DNA of 64,000 nt, taken from assembly GCA_949825025.1 (NCBI GenBank), contig OX463778.1, forward strand, positions 22,315,551-22,379,550, given 5' to 3'. This document shows positions 45,816 through 64,000 of the stretch, in pieces. Numbering within the stretch: the stretch's first letter is position 1; every line of letters begins with the position of its first letter. The notes under the pieces were generated by a model. The model saw only the letters and a list, made by a program, of their open reading frames with translations, made no database searches and was not told where the DNA came from. A program made the translations under genes and the position numbers. This DNA comes from Siphlonurus alternatus (Eukaryota > Arthropoda > Insecta > Ephemeroptera > Siphlonuridae).

Positions 45816-47966
45816 ATATGTTGGCATCCGGACGCGAATTCGCTTCGGACGCGAAATTTTTGTTCCCATCAACGCGTTGGGATCATTCGAAAATTCCAAG
45901 AAGCGGAATTCGCGTTCGGAGCATCGCAATTTTGATCCCAACGCGTTGGGCACTTCAGCAAATTTCACAACGCGTTGGGATCAAAATTATTTGATCCCAA
46001 CGCGTTCGGAACAAACGAGAATGATCCCAACGCGTTGTGAACAATGTGAAAAACGTCCAACGCGTTCGGAACAAAATTAAGACGTTTTTTAATGATTTCC
46101 ATGACGCGAAGTTGATGGCGAGAAAGTAAAACTCATTGAAATTTAAAATACGGGTCTTTCACCATACGTCACAAAAACATGACGTCACGTGAATGTAGGC
46201 AAAAAGCACCTATTTAACATGGTAGTAGCATACCAAAAACTATTTATTTTCTGCGATATGACGATTGTGATACCTTTGACAATTATTTTATTTGATAGAT
46301 TGAAATGTCAAGTAAATGGAAAAAAATGCAATATTTGCCAATGATATCTGTGAAAAATACAATAAATCATTAAATAAAATGTAAATCGACTCCAAATTTC
46401 ACGTCAATAATGACCATTTTACGACACTTATGCACTGATATTGACCCTAACATTCTGAAAAAAAATCAGCCAATCACCGACCATTGCTTTCCCCGCGGAC
46501 TTTTGAATACGAGGGGGAAACGGCACAACAAAGAATAATGATAAAGAAACTAGGTAAAATAAAAAAAATATATTTGTTCAAGTTACGTATATTCATTTCT
46601 TACGTATAAATTATTGTTAAAAAAAATTAAAAATATGTTAAATTAGGAGCAATAAATCAAGTGATTCCAGTTCCCCCTAAGTACCTACTGATGAATGTAA
46701 ACAACAACAAAGCCAAGCAAACACCGTATAGGATGAGTATCGCGGTTCGCGGTGTACATTAATAAATTAACAACGTAATACTTTCGTAATATGCTAATTA
46801 ATTAATTGAAACTTAAGGAAGAACAAAAAAATAGGGTCGTATTATGAAAAAGAAAACAGCACTTACCTTAATGTTTTTAGGCATTATAAACCAACACGAC
46901 AGCACCGCACACGAATAAGAAGTGAAATGACTTAAATTTACATGCTTGACCTTTGAAATAACCTGTATCCAAATATAATCAACAATTGAGTACCAAAGGT
47001 CACTAGGATATCACTTATCTTATTTTTTTTTTTAAATTGACAATTACATAAAAATATAAATTTATTACTAATTTCACGTAAAATTCATAATGAATCACGT
47101 CATTTCATTTTGCAAATTGAAGACAATTTAATCTAATTTAATGTGTAATGTAACTCAATCAAAGTCTTCTGCTCGTTGTTAGTAAACAAAGAATTTTATT
47201 GTTGTGTAATATCTGTCGCGTGAAAAGAAAAACGGTTGTTGATTTACATGTTAAAACTTATGGAAATTGACCGTTAATTATGAAGTTGAAACGGTTAACT
47301 ATTATAGCGCCAATTAACAATACCATTATGCCTAAAAACATTAACAAGTGTTTCTTCGTTGCAGTGTAAAAATAATAATTATAGAGAGAAGTGTTTTTTA
47401 TACTGCTGTAAAAGAATTGTTATAAGACAATATTGAATTTTATGCAAAATAATATTTTATTTTTATATGCTTTATATTTTGTATGCTTTTTTGAAAGGTA
47501 AGTGCTGTTTTCTTTTTCATAATACGAACCCTATTTTTTTGTTCTTCCTTAAGTTTCAATTAATTAATTAGCATATTACGAAAGTATTACGTTGTTAATT
47601 TATTAATGTACACCGCGAACCGCGATACTCATCCTATTTTAAATTTCAATGAGTTTTACTTTCTCGCCATCAACTTCGCGTCATGGAAATCATTAAAAAA
47701 CATCTTAATTTTGTTCCGAACGCGTTGGACGTTTTTCACATTGTTCACAACGCGTTGGGATCATTCTCGTTTGTTCCGAACGCGTTGGGATCAAATAATT
47801 TTGATCCCAACGCGTTGTGAAATTTGCTGAAGTGCCCAACGCGTTGGGATCAAAATTGCGATGCTCCGAACGCGAATTTCGCTTCTTGGAATTTTCGAAT
47901 GATCCCAACGCGTTGGGAACAAAAATTTCGCGTCCGAAGCGAATTCGCGTCCGGATGCCAACATAT
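45816..47966. mobile_element. 2.15-kb inverted-repeat element with AACGCGTT array
   Basis: The arms are near-perfect reverse complements: right arm about 47310-47966; left arm 45816-46149 continuing at 46730-46890 after a nested insertion. Each arm carries six AACGCGTT palindromes, often as GATCCCAACGCGTTGGGATC, within 200 bp. Outer ends read ATATGTTGGCATCCGGACGC. No transposase. Identical short frames on opposite strands are products of the symmetry. Confidence 0.8.
46150..46727. mobile_element. 578-bp insertion nested in the left arm
   Basis: The right arm reads straight through TCCTATTTTAAATTTC, whereas the left arm is interrupted here between AAAAT and AGGATG. Ends are ACGGGTC and (inward) ACGGTGT, with AT/TA at the junction. 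Contains a CRE at 46180-46187 within TGACGTCACGTG. Non-coding. Confidence 0.65.
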
Positions 47967-48800
47967 ATTATATGCTGTATAATTAATATACAAGTTGATG
48001 GACGCGTCGTGGGTTTCTTCGTCGCGGGTCGCGTGGGTCCTTATTATAATTATTAAAATGAACGGCATGTCTTTTTTCCAAAAATTTTTAGTTAGTATTT
48101 TTTAAAAACAGTTCTAGTGCTAGCTCCTTTCCTTCATGAAGAACCGAGATCCAAAAAAATTCCATTTAAATTCCCATGATAATATATATATTATAGGTTC
48201 CCCAGAAAAAAATCCCGAAGTCAGAGAGAACGCGTCGTTTAATATGGAACCTATCCCGAAAAAAAAAATCGATTTTCTTGAAGAAAAGTTCGTAGAATCG
48301 TACGAAAAAAATATAGCAATCTATTTTCCGTGAGGAAAAGCGAGAAAATTTACAATGCAATGTTAAATCCCATAAGAGTTTACTTTATTTTCTCACACCA
48401 GGAAATTGGATTCGTATATATATGAATATATTAATATAATAATTAATTAATAATAATAAAATTATTTTAAACTTTTTTTTTAAAGCTCGCGGGTCATGCA
48501 TAGAATGTCGCTATATATTTTTTTCATGTGTCCATTCCACGAACTTTCTTGGAGTAAATCAAGAATCAAGGGTTTTTGTTAAGTGAGGCTCCATCATATA
48601 TGCTAGAGACGACATATTTTTACGTCCGCTCCAACTTTGGATTTTATTTTTTCTGAAGAAACAATGAAGACGGAATTTTTGGGATTTTGGTTCCGTATGG
48701 AGTTACACTATATATATATATATAGAACTATTTTTAGAAAACATTTACTCAAAAATGTTTGGGAAAAGTACGTGCCATTATATAGCTCTACATCTATATG

Positions 48801-48969
48801 TTACCACCAAAAACCGAATTCGGGCAAAAGCCGAAAAAAATGAGCAAAACTAGTTTTGAGCTTAACTTGATGCTCAAAACTAGTTTTGCTCATTTTTTTC
48901 GGTTATGCTCAAAACTAGTTTTGCTCATTTTTTTCGGCTTTTGCCCGAATTCGGTTTTTGGTGGTATAA
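48801..48969. mobile_element. 169-bp hairpin MITE with direct flanks
   Basis: Arms begin TACCACCAAAAACCGAATTC on both sides and are perfect over about 55 bp. The 11-bp word ACATCTATATG flanks it at 48790-48800 and 48970-48980. The interior repeats GCTCAAAACTAGTTTTGCTC, itself palindromic. Confidence 0.75.
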
Positions 48970-49599
48970 ACATCTATATGCTTTTTAATTTATTTTTTCC
49001 GCTCTCAAACATTCATGTTCAGCCAGTAAATTTTATAACAAAAATTATAGACTTTAATTAATTAAACTAGGGCAAACACGCAAACAGCTCTTAATGCTAT
49101 ATAATTAAATATGTACGGCAAAATTAATATTTTCACAAATATATAGCATCGATAACGCGTGTACTTATCAAGTTTCATATATACTAGGCAATTACTATAA
49201 TATATATATAGCTATATTGCGTGTATAATAATAATATATATTTTATACTAAATATATACGTCGAATCGATAACAGTTAGTAGCTCATCTTCATAATTAAA
49301 GCACTTATTTATAAAGGTACAATTATTATACAACAATGTTTTATATAATATATCTGTGCATGACGTTTGCAATATTTTGCTATCTGTTATAGTTTCTTAT
49401 CATCTCTTACGCGCTTTTCAAGGACGTACATAATTTGTTATTATAAGTGTCAATAGAAGATGTATGTCATATTTTTATATTATTGATGAGGCAATGGCTT
49501 TTAAGATTTATATGACGAGGCTGAACGGTACGTACTCCTGTCCAAGGTGTAATTCATGGGTTATTTTTAGAATTCTCTGTGAGTCTTTTTAATCTAGTG

Positions 49600-49840
49600 C
49601 TTCTGGCAACACGACCACTTTTTTTACGAACAAGATTAGCGTTTTCCGAGCGTTGATCGGCACCTGGGCGTGCGTCACTGGTGACGTTGCCTCCGTCTCG
49701 CCGCGGCAGACCGAGGGGCAAGAGGGCGGGCAAGACCGCGCCGGCCCATCGTGACCTCTGGTAGCTCGTCGTTCAACCAGCCGGCCGGTTAGCGGCCGGG
49801 ACGTAAAGCGCGAGGACACGCAGCCACCTCGAGTTCGTTT
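49600..49840. other. GC-rich island downstream of PSMC4
   Basis: About 240 bp, the most GC-rich intergenic block, with a minus-strand frame beginning MMSDKLSAKKRTRGG. No homology and no second exon found. It could be a promoter-associated CpG island, a distal first exon for SIK, or a lineage-specific gene. Confidence 0.3.
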
Positions 49841-50590
49841 TTTTGCAGATAATTTATCCGACATCATGATTTTATTATACTTTCTCAAACTATGCTAATT
49901 CTGATTTTCTTGGAATCTGTAAAATTTTGTCGTATTACGTTCGTAAATAGGATCGGAATACTGGATATTCTTAATTGATATGATCCAATTTATTATATTG
50001 AGAAGATTAATTGATGTATACATATTTTTTTAATATATAAAATGTAAATTAAATCAATTTTACAAGTATAAACGATATTATAAAATATATTCCATTTATA
50101 TCTGGTCAGTTTTGATAAAAAAAAATGATAATAATAAAGCAATTCTCTAAAAAAAAAAAAAAAAAAAATGGTTTGCCCAAGCAAAATTTTCGTGGAGTAA
50201 CAAAATGTAAGGTGGATATTTTGGTTCTTTTTAAACAAAATATCTATAACGTTTTAGGTGTTAAATTTTTTTTATTTCAAATGAAAGTCCTCTTTTGTTT
50301 AAAATTTTAGAATCTATATAGTTAAAAATTCCTCCAATGTAGAGATCTGAATAAAAGTACTGGTATTGATTTGCATAACATTTGACACTAATAATTATAT
50401 TTTCCATTAATTTCTAACACTTGAAATCATTTTTGATTCTATAAATGAACAAGTGAAATAATAAAAGTATATTATGTATTTTATAACTTAACTTATTAAT
50501 TTAATATTATATTTTTAAAAGTATTTTATCTATAGGAATAGAATAAAAATAAAGTTAAAATGTTGATATACGTATTTAGAATATTGATAA

Positions 50591-50596
50591 TTTATT
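50591..50596 (-). terminator. Poly(A) signal of PSMC4
   Basis: Canonical AATAAA on the minus strand about 45 nt past the stop codon. Confidence 0.6.
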
Positions 50597-50640
50597 AATA
50601 ATAAAAAAACTGAATGCAACAATGACAGTACTGGTTCACA

Positions 50641-57700
<7,060 letters not shown>

Positions 57701-57904
57701 TTTTGCCGAATTTGACAAGTCAGTGTGTAAAATAACGATTTGTGATTGGTGGACACAAAAATATGGCGGAGCGCGCAATGAACGCGCGTACATTGGAGAA
57801 ATTCAAAACATCTGAAATACCCTCAGATCATACCATTCTACAATTCCTAATTCTAGAACGCTATATGCTCAGATCCTCAAAATCAAGGCTGCAATATGTG
57901 CCGT

Positions 57905-58034
57905 CAGGCGCGGATCCAGGGGGGGCTGTGGCCCCCCCCCCCAAAAATTTTGGATTTAACATGGGCAATATAGGCATTTCCTCCCCTCCAATTTTTTTAA
58001 CCCCTCCCGAATTTTTTTTCTAGATCCGCGCCTG
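57905..58034. mobile_element. hAT-like MITE, copy 2, intact
   Basis: 130 bp with ends CAGGCGCGGATCCA and TAGATCCGCGCCTG (13 of 14 paired) and a perfect 8-bp target duplication TGTGCCGT at 57897-57904 and 58035-58042. Non-coding. Near the PSMC4 promoter. Confidence 0.9.
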
Positions 58035-58042
58035 TGTGCCGT

Positions 58043-59850
58043 GCAAGTTATTTAACGACTGGTGAGCTTAATTTTTATTATATATTGTATGCCATTACTC
58101 TCTTATTTGAATACGAAAGAAAAACCATATCGTCGATATCGTCAGGCTATAGTCAAGCATGCAGGCCGGCCTCTAGCTGGCCTGCACATCTTCAATTTTA
58201 TAAGAAATTCATTATAAAACACGGGAATTTTTAATTTTATTGTTTCTGAAAAATGACCATTTTGCCTAAATGAGAAAAAAATATATTATGTACCAAAATG
58301 AGACAGTTAATTAATTAAACGAAAAAATAATTTTAAAATTTAGAAATTTTAGAATTTGTCACAATTTTAAATACATAAAATTAAGATAAAAAAAAAAAGT
58401 GTTTTCTTCGTTTAAAACATGCTATAAATATTGTATTTAAGTTAATTTAATTGTCATGAAGGTGGAAAATACTAAATGTCAAAATGTTGACATTTAAAAT
58501 AGAATAAAACACAAATTTCATCAGTAAATATTGCAGTATAAGACAACAACATTATCTATAATTTTATAATTTATTTTTTTAGTTTTTTGTACAAGAGAAA
58601 ACATTTACAACAAATTTAGCAATATATTTGACAGCAATTCATACAGGCGAGTGTTTTGTAACAATGATCTGTCCAATCATGATTAAGCTTATAAACAGTA
58701 ATTTAAAGAGCTAAAATTTAATCACTGCATGCTTATAATTGTCTGAAACTGTCCAATAAATAACTAGCACACGGAAATCACAATTCATATATAAACCTGT
58801 GCAAAAATAATATAATATATCCTATACATATCTCAGGTATAATTAATACTAATCTATTGTTAAAATTCATCAAATATTCATGATTATAATTAGCCTTCAA
58901 ATTACAAATTACCTAAAATATAGGAGCAAAATTAAGTACAATTTGTAGCTTGACAGGTTTTTATAATCATATAAAATTAAAAATGAAAATTTATTTAATT
59001 TTCTCTTTATAGTGTGTGAACCAATTTTGCTTCTTTACTTAAGATGACATTTCTCTCGTTATAATGTTTGTCTTACGTCAATCACATTATTAACAGACGG
59101 TTATGTTAATTATATTATAACTGTTATTAAGGTTCAATTTAAGTGCCATTAAAAAAAAAATGTCCTATCTACACTGTAATAAAAATTGATGAAAATCTTA
59201 GAACAGCATACCAACAGACTGTACATTATGTTAAAATGTTAACACATTTTTACGCGTATACTGATATCATTTCAAGCTTTGATGAATTTAACAAAAAACT
59301 AGTTAATTGGATGTTCTTTACAGCAACTTATTTAGTTTTCTTCGGCATGAAACTAAAGAGTTGACAAAAAGTCAAAACAAAATATGTAAAATTCACTGAC
59401 TGAACTACGTCCATGATATATCAACTATGCTATATGATTTTCCATCACATATATAATTATAATATTTTATTACAATACTTCCAAGTTCTTCTAAATTAAT
59501 TGTGTCAGCTACAATTTCAATAAAATTCAGATTAAAATTTTAACATTTTATACTTTTGCAAAAATAAAGGCAGTATTTAACTTAAATATAACAGCAATAA
59601 AAAATATACAAATATTTGTCCCACCAACATTTTACAAAAAATGTTTTAACTTTGCAAAAATATAACATGTTTTTCATAAAAAATTTACTGCAATGAATAT
59701 GATTAAAACTCCATACTAAAAATCCATAGAAAAAAATTAGATGCAGCAGATTTATATAATGCAAAATATTTCATGGAGAGAAGAAAAAAAAGGTCATCTC
59801 AGGTATTTTGAGCCTGATGAGCGAGAGTTCTGCTATGTTCATGATTCACA
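58043..59850. other. Intergenic region between TIMM44 and PSMC4
   Basis: AT-rich, no recognised gene, RNA or mobile element. Short frames here have no supporting signals. Confidence 0.6.
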
Positions 59851-60108
59851 CTAGAGCAGCTGTTCTTGGACGTTGGTTGCTGCCAGTTCCATCAGTCTCC
59901 AGGCAGCGCGGGGGTCCAACTCGCTCTGGTCACGGCACAGTACCCACACGTAGTTTACCCGCATCACCTTCTCAGGGTCCCCCTCTACCACCTTGCCCGC
60001 AGCGTCCTTCACACACATGATCTGCTGGGCCGTGAACGTGATAATCAACACTGGGCCTTGATCCATCATCTTGCCCAGAGCGAGATCAACTCCGTCAATA
60101 TCCAAGAT
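59851..60108 (-). CDS. TIMM44: TIMM44 last exon
   Basis: ILDIDGVDLALGKMMDQGPV, LIITFTAQQIMCVKD, KVVEGDPEKVMR and CRDQSELDPRAAWRLMELAA, ending at TAG 59851-59853. A minus-strand AATAAA at 59466-59471 is a distant poly(A) candidate. Confidence 0.97.
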   Translation of the reverse strand: MLDIDGVDLALGKMMDQGPVLIITFTAQQIMCVKDAAGKVVEGDPEKVMRVNYVWVLCRDQSELDPRAAWRLMELAATNVQEQLL

Positions 60109-63100
60109 CTGCGGGCACATGAGATAAACATAAGTTTGATTGTTAGAACAAGTAAGTGAGAGTATACACATACTTTCACACTTCAGTAAAAATAACTGAT
60201 TCATCAACCTTAAAAAAATATGAATATTTTAATAAACAAACAAAAATAGAAAAAAAAATGTGGGAATTTTAAAGGAATTAACTTAATTTTCTTTCTTTTT
60301 TAATGTTCACTTCTATGTCTCTCCTAATTAGTAACATCACTATTAAAACGAAGTCTACTATAATGTCTTACCTTTGAGCAGAACTGAAGTCTCAGTGCCT
60401 GAGCCTGCTTGATTGGTGTAGCAAGGACATTATAGGGTGCCTCGTGACACCAGTCTTTAAGAATTTCGAGGTCTCCCTGCACCATAGCTTCGAGAACGTT
60501 GGGGATGATGTCAGTCTCACACTGCCTAAGGAACTCTCCCTTGTCAAAGTTTGGGTCCGACTTGCAGATCTCTGTCAGGGTCTCTGACAGTTCTGTCTTC
60601 TGGAAGAGTCCACCCATGATGTCGCTGACCTTATCAGTAAGCAGTCGGGACGCTCGGATCACTGGATTGTCACTCTCGTCAAACTTCATCTTCCAGTCAA
60701 CGACTTTGTTGACATATGGATTGTTGTCCTTGAAGTTCTGCCAGCTCTGGTAGAACCTGAAAAAATATAATTTGTGACATGAAATTTACCACTTTATTTG
60801 AATAGAAAGAACAGTTAAGTTACTTCATATAAATTTTTCCGTGTAAATTGAGTTACAAATCAATGTATAGTAGAGAACAGAAGGAAGATGAAGAACATGC
60901 AACAATAAGAGGTAATACTTACTTGGAGTCCTTATGCAGCTCCATGCCCGTGGCATCAAGGTTTGGTTCAACAACTCGACCCTCCATATCCTCGGGAATT
61001 TCCTTTCGTCTCCGCAGCTTGATTGGTGTACGGTACACGTTGGCATGCATGCTGCTCTCGTCCAATTCTCGTCTCACTGCTGAGGCTGTCTGACTGAGAG
61101 TCTGGAAGCTCTTGGACTGACCAATTTTGTGACTCTGCTCAGAAATACTCTCAGCTGCTCCTCTAGCAGACTTGCCAAGTCCCTCGGATATTTGTCCTGC
61201 ACAAAGTGTAGTGTTAGCAAATCATAGATTGGGACAGTTGTGTGCAACTCACCAGCTTTCTTAGCAAAATCAGATTTTCCAGCTTCTTCAAGTACTTCAC
61301 TCATTTTATCTTTAATATTACCAAACTTTTCCCTAATTACTTCCGAGCTTTTACTTGCTTCAGATTCTACCGTTTGGTACTTTTGCCTGTAAAGAGAATA
61401 TTGGTTTTAATCCTTTTAATTTAAAGTCCTACATCTTTTTTTAATTACTGTAATCAACAATTACCTTGCTTTTTGCAATGCATCAGAATGCTCTAATTTG
61501 TCTGCTTCCTCTCTGAACTTTTTTAAATTTTCCTTCATTTCTTTGTTTTTTGCCATTTCTTGTTTTATGTTGTCTACTAATTGAGAGAAGAAGCTTGGTC
61601 TCCGGGCAGGATTTGCATACAAGCTTGGCTGTAAACATATATAAACACATACGTACATTAGTACGATTTGATTGATTGGTTGGTATTTACGTACATTAGC
61701 GTTGTCATTATGTGGTTCTATAGCTAATATAGTCTAAATACTCGAAATACACAAATTGTATTACAATAAGTTCCTAGTGTTACTGTTTGCCTACAATAAA
61801 AACTGGACTTGAAGATGATGCTTAAATCTCAATCTTTTTAATTACAGTATGTTGTTAAACACGTACATAGTACATAGAGATACTTTGATTGCTATAATAC
61901 ATGTAAGTTACTTATAAATCCCATGGCTTTATGGCTATCAAGGTGATAATGCAATATATAATCCACCCTGATGTTTTATATAATTATACAGACTGTACCA
62001 ATCTAGTTTTCTTTAATCCGTTTCTAGTTTTTTTATCTGACTTCCTTGAAAATGTTTTTTTTTTTTAATTAATGTAATTTATTTGTAGTTATTACCTTCC
62101 ACAAATGTTTAATCCTATATATTATTATCCTCAATAATTTTAATCTTATATTGCATAATGTCTAATTTAATATTGCTCCAATGTTAATGTTATCAACAGC
62201 AATCGAAATTTCAGTTTTTTTCTCTGCTCGAGCTCAAAGCTCATAGAGGCCAAATTGTACAATGTGTGACTTTGCTAAACTGTATTATGTATAATAATGG
62301 TGAAAAAAATACATAAACTGTATAATATATACCTTTAAAATATAATTAATTATTATATTTCCATTTATTTTACTGAAAGAAAAGGACAGCAAAGACCCAT
62401 AAAAACACAAATTATTGAAAGATGATAAATGCTACTTATTCAGTAAAATAATATAACAGTTGACAGGAAATACTAATATACAGTAGTTTTATAAAAAACA
62501 AAGCACAGCAGATGAGTTCTGTTGTACTGTAATATATCGTCGCCTCAGAATATAAGCATTTTCATACAACTATAGATATATGATATGCATACATCTACAA
62601 CAAAAATTCATGGCTTTTAAGACACTTAATTTTATTCTAGAACAATGATATCCTTTAATTTTATGAATTATGTATTATCAATGTAAAAAAATCCTTATAC
62701 TGTACACATGTACGTGTATGTAAAAATATTTGTGAAACTGAAATATGGTCACAATAGATAACTTTCCCTTACACTGATCCTCGCCATCTGTGAGTGGCGC
62801 TGGAACTCTGTGCACGCCAAAGTATGTAGAAACGAAACAATATGTTGCGAAGATGGGGGAAAATTTTTGTGAACCTCGAGTTAGGTACGAAAGAAGATAA
62901 AAAGTTAACATTTTTCACTGCTAAAACGTGGTATATATCTTCTAGTTTGCTTCAGTACAATTGTTTTCACCCTTGCACCGCTAAATTCCAAATACTAGCG
63001 AGATAAAGAGTGCTACCTCAGATATTTTGTGACGCCATGTGCTGCCAAGCGATACGCAAGTGATTGGTCGACCCACAGCAGCCATGAACCCATGATTTTA

Positions 63101-63429
63101 AATGACGTCATTCTGCCAAGTGATTGCGTGATTGATCGACTTAAAAGAGGCGCGAACTGAAAGTTGCAAAAAGTTGCAGCGCCACTCACAGATGGCGGGG
63201 ATCAGTGTAAGAGAAAGTGGCTTATTTATTACTGGATAAAGATGATACAGCCATCAATGGCCATATTTGTATCATATGTGCACATATAATATCAAGTCTC
63301 ATGCATATAATATACCGTTTGGTGTAAACATCGTGTAAGATGAGCAGAGGATGGGCATCTGCAACATGCAGGCTGACTTGAGCTCTGCACTGCATACCAC
63401 CATGGCTGAACGAGAAGTCTTCGTCTTAG
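59851..63429 (-). CDS. TIMM44: Mitochondrial import motor scaffold TIM44 (5' end outside)
   Basis: Join (minus strand): 63429-63316, 61628-61465, 61386-61253, 61196-60923, 60756-60372, 60108-59851; 1329 nt, 442 residues plus stop (human protein about 452). Peripheral inner-membrane subunit of the TIM23 presequence translocase that anchors matrix Hsp70 to the channel. Seen: an Arg-rich, acid-free presequence (LRRRLLVQPWWYAVQ), a charged helical region (IKQEMAKNKEMKENLKKF), and the C-terminal Tim44 domain with FDESDNPVIRASR, IIPNVLEAM, ILDIDGVDLALGKMMDQGPV and YVWVLCRDQSELDPRAAWR. The first in-window exon begins in phase 0 after an acceptor, so a small start exon lies further upstream, probably past 64000. 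Identification is firm. Confidence 0.96.
60372..60756 (-). CDS. TIMM44: TIMM44 exon (Tim44 domain, first part)
   Basis: FYQSWQNFKDNNPYVNKVVD, KFDESDNPVIRASRLLTDKV, FLRQCETDIIPNVLEAMVQG and ILKDWCHEAPYN. This is the start of the membrane-associating C-terminal domain. Confidence 0.97.
60923..61196 (-). CDS. TIMM44: TIMM44 exon
   Basis: QISEGLGKSARGAAESISEQ, VYRTPIKLRRRKEIPED and ending ELHKDS plus AA of a Lys codon. The frame is set by its neighbours. Matches the human LRKR...LHKDSK region. Confidence 0.94.
61253..61386 (-). CDS. TIMM44: TIMM44 exon
   Basis: QKYQTVESEASKSSEVIREK and MSEVLEEAGKSDFAKKA, a charged helical segment; ends with one base of a split Gly. Donor GTGAGT. Confidence 0.94.
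61465..61628 (-). CDS. TIMM44: TIMM44 exon (Hsp70-binding N-domain start)
   Basis: PSLYANPARRPSFFSQLVDN and IKQEMAKNKEMKENLKKF through DALQKA, with two bases of a split Arg. Acceptor TTTACAG, donor GTAATT. Confidence 0.95.
62757..63222. mobile_element. 466-bp TA-flanked MITE, TIMM44 intron
   Basis: Second member of the 56531-56980 family, diverged at its tips (GATAACTTTCCCTTACACTG), flanked by TA at 62755-62756 and 63223-63224. Also carries a CRE, at 63103-63110. Non-coding. Confidence 0.75.
63316..63429 (-). CDS. TIMM44: TIMM44 exon (presequence)
   Basis: 38 codons, phase 0. Reads LRRRLLVQPWWYAVQSSSQP then CCRCPSSAHLTRCLHQT: six Arg, no Asp or Glu, typical of a matrix-targeting signal. Found by phase matching to the next exon; the other frames either contain a stop or do not join. 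Confidence 0.85.
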
Positions 63430-63564
63430 CTGCAAGAAAACAATAAATTACATAGTATATTTATACTTTCTGAAAGGCCTGTATCATATATTATTTTACG
63501 TGAAAATTAACCCTGAATTCTGGTGATATGCATACTTTGCACTCCTTTTCCATACATATGCATT

Positions 63565-63841
63565 AAGGTGCTTTCACATATTCGAAAATCGCTACGGAAA
63601 CACGCCGTAGCTACTCCGTAGCAAAGGTGTTGATTTTGCTGCGGCACACCGTAGTTGTACCGTAGCACCTCGCGATCTTCTACGGACCTCCGTAGCAAAA
63701 TCTAGATGAGTTTGATTTTGCTGCGGCATTCACATGATTTTCCGCCGCAGCTGCCGAAGATGAACAAGAATATGTGAAAGGCTTACGGCATTGCTACGGA
63801 ACTCCGTAGCGATTTTCGAATATGCTATGTGAAAGCACCTT
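63565..63841. mobile_element. 277-bp CTACGG-type MITE
   Basis: Ends AAGGTGCTTTCACATATTCG / inverse with AAAATCGCTACGGA on both arms. The interior repeats CTACGG / CCGTAG and TTTTGCTGCGGCA words in both orientations. No ORF of note. Upstream of the TIMM44 presequence exon. Confidence 0.8.
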
Positions 63842-64000
63842 CAGACATACAGTAGTACATACATACAAATTGTACATACTGTACACGTCACAGGGGGGGG
63901 GGTAAGGGTAAGGCTAAAAACTGGATCCAGTAATGGTTAACTGAGGTTTAAACAGGTAGCAATTAATTTTTTAGCACATATATACACCATTAGAATCGTG
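63842..64000. other. Right edge of the window
   Basis: No exon recognised. A poly(G) run lies at about 63892-63902. The missing TIMM44 start exon is expected beyond this edge. Confidence 0.5.

Noticed and set aside
45877..47908. Identical 67-residue frames on opposite strands
   Set aside because: They lie in the AACGCGTT-rich arms of the inverted-repeat element; the repeated TRWDQ/TRSEQ words are the palindrome array translated.
57742..58023. 93-residue frame beside the PSMC4 promoter
   Set aside because: Most of it is the hAT-like MITE; the proline-rich part is the poly(C) run.
63530..63560. Short ATG-led frame upstream of TIMM44 as its start exon
   Set aside because: It would give an acidic start (MEKECK) and lies beside a MITE; the true start exon is more likely outside the window.

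Overview
This is a stretch of an AT-rich (roughly 30% GC by eye) animal nuclear genome. It carries four conserved, intron-containing genes embedded in long non-coding DNA that is rich in microsatellites and short inverted-repeat transposons. All coding introns found have GT-AG ends. The kinase and activation-loop sequence of the SIK gene reads most like arthropod SIK proteins, so an arthropod or at least an invertebrate host is my best guess; the species cannot be named from sequence alone.

Layout. (1) 397-3969, plus strand: MRPL41 (mitochondrial large-subunit protein mL41), three exons, with LINE debris in both introns. (2) 6219-39908, minus strand: a salt-inducible kinase of the SIK1/SIK2 type, nine exons over about 33.7 kb, joined here into a complete 784-residue reading frame. 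(3) 39909-50640: about 10.7 kb without a recognisable gene, holding the SIK promoter, several GC-rich islands, a tRNA-derived SINE, TA microsatellites and a 2.15-kb inverted-repeat element. (4) 50641-57700, minus strand: PSMC4 (proteasome ATPase Rpt3), eight exons, complete at 415 residues. (5) 59851-63429, minus strand: TIMM44 (import-motor scaffold), six exons in the window; 442 residues are present and only the start-codon exon is missing, probably beyond base 64000.

The genes do not form a pathway, although MRPL41 and TIMM44 both act in mitochondria. The most striking regulatory signal is in the SIK locus. The perfect cAMP response element TGACGTCA occurs 21 times in the window, against about 0.5 expected at 30% GC (hand estimate). 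Sixteen copies are in apparently unique DNA, and fifteen of those lie between 8.9 and 45.3 kb, in SIK introns, promoter and upstream DNA. Many sit in small GC-rich islands. SIK kinases act in cAMP/PKA-CREB-CRTC signalling, so a distributed CRE array over a SIK gene is biologically coherent.

Mobile DNA is mostly non-autonomous: piggyBac-like (TTAA flanks), mariner-like (TA flanks) and hAT-like (8-bp target duplications) miniature elements, three or more LINE 3' ends, a SINE, and two kilobase-scale inverted repeats. One of these carries twelve copies of an AACGCGTT palindrome; the other carries mirror-image tRNA-like modules. A decayed 5S rRNA-like sequence lies in a SIK intron. No CRISPR array, intact autonomous transposon or functional tRNA gene was seen.
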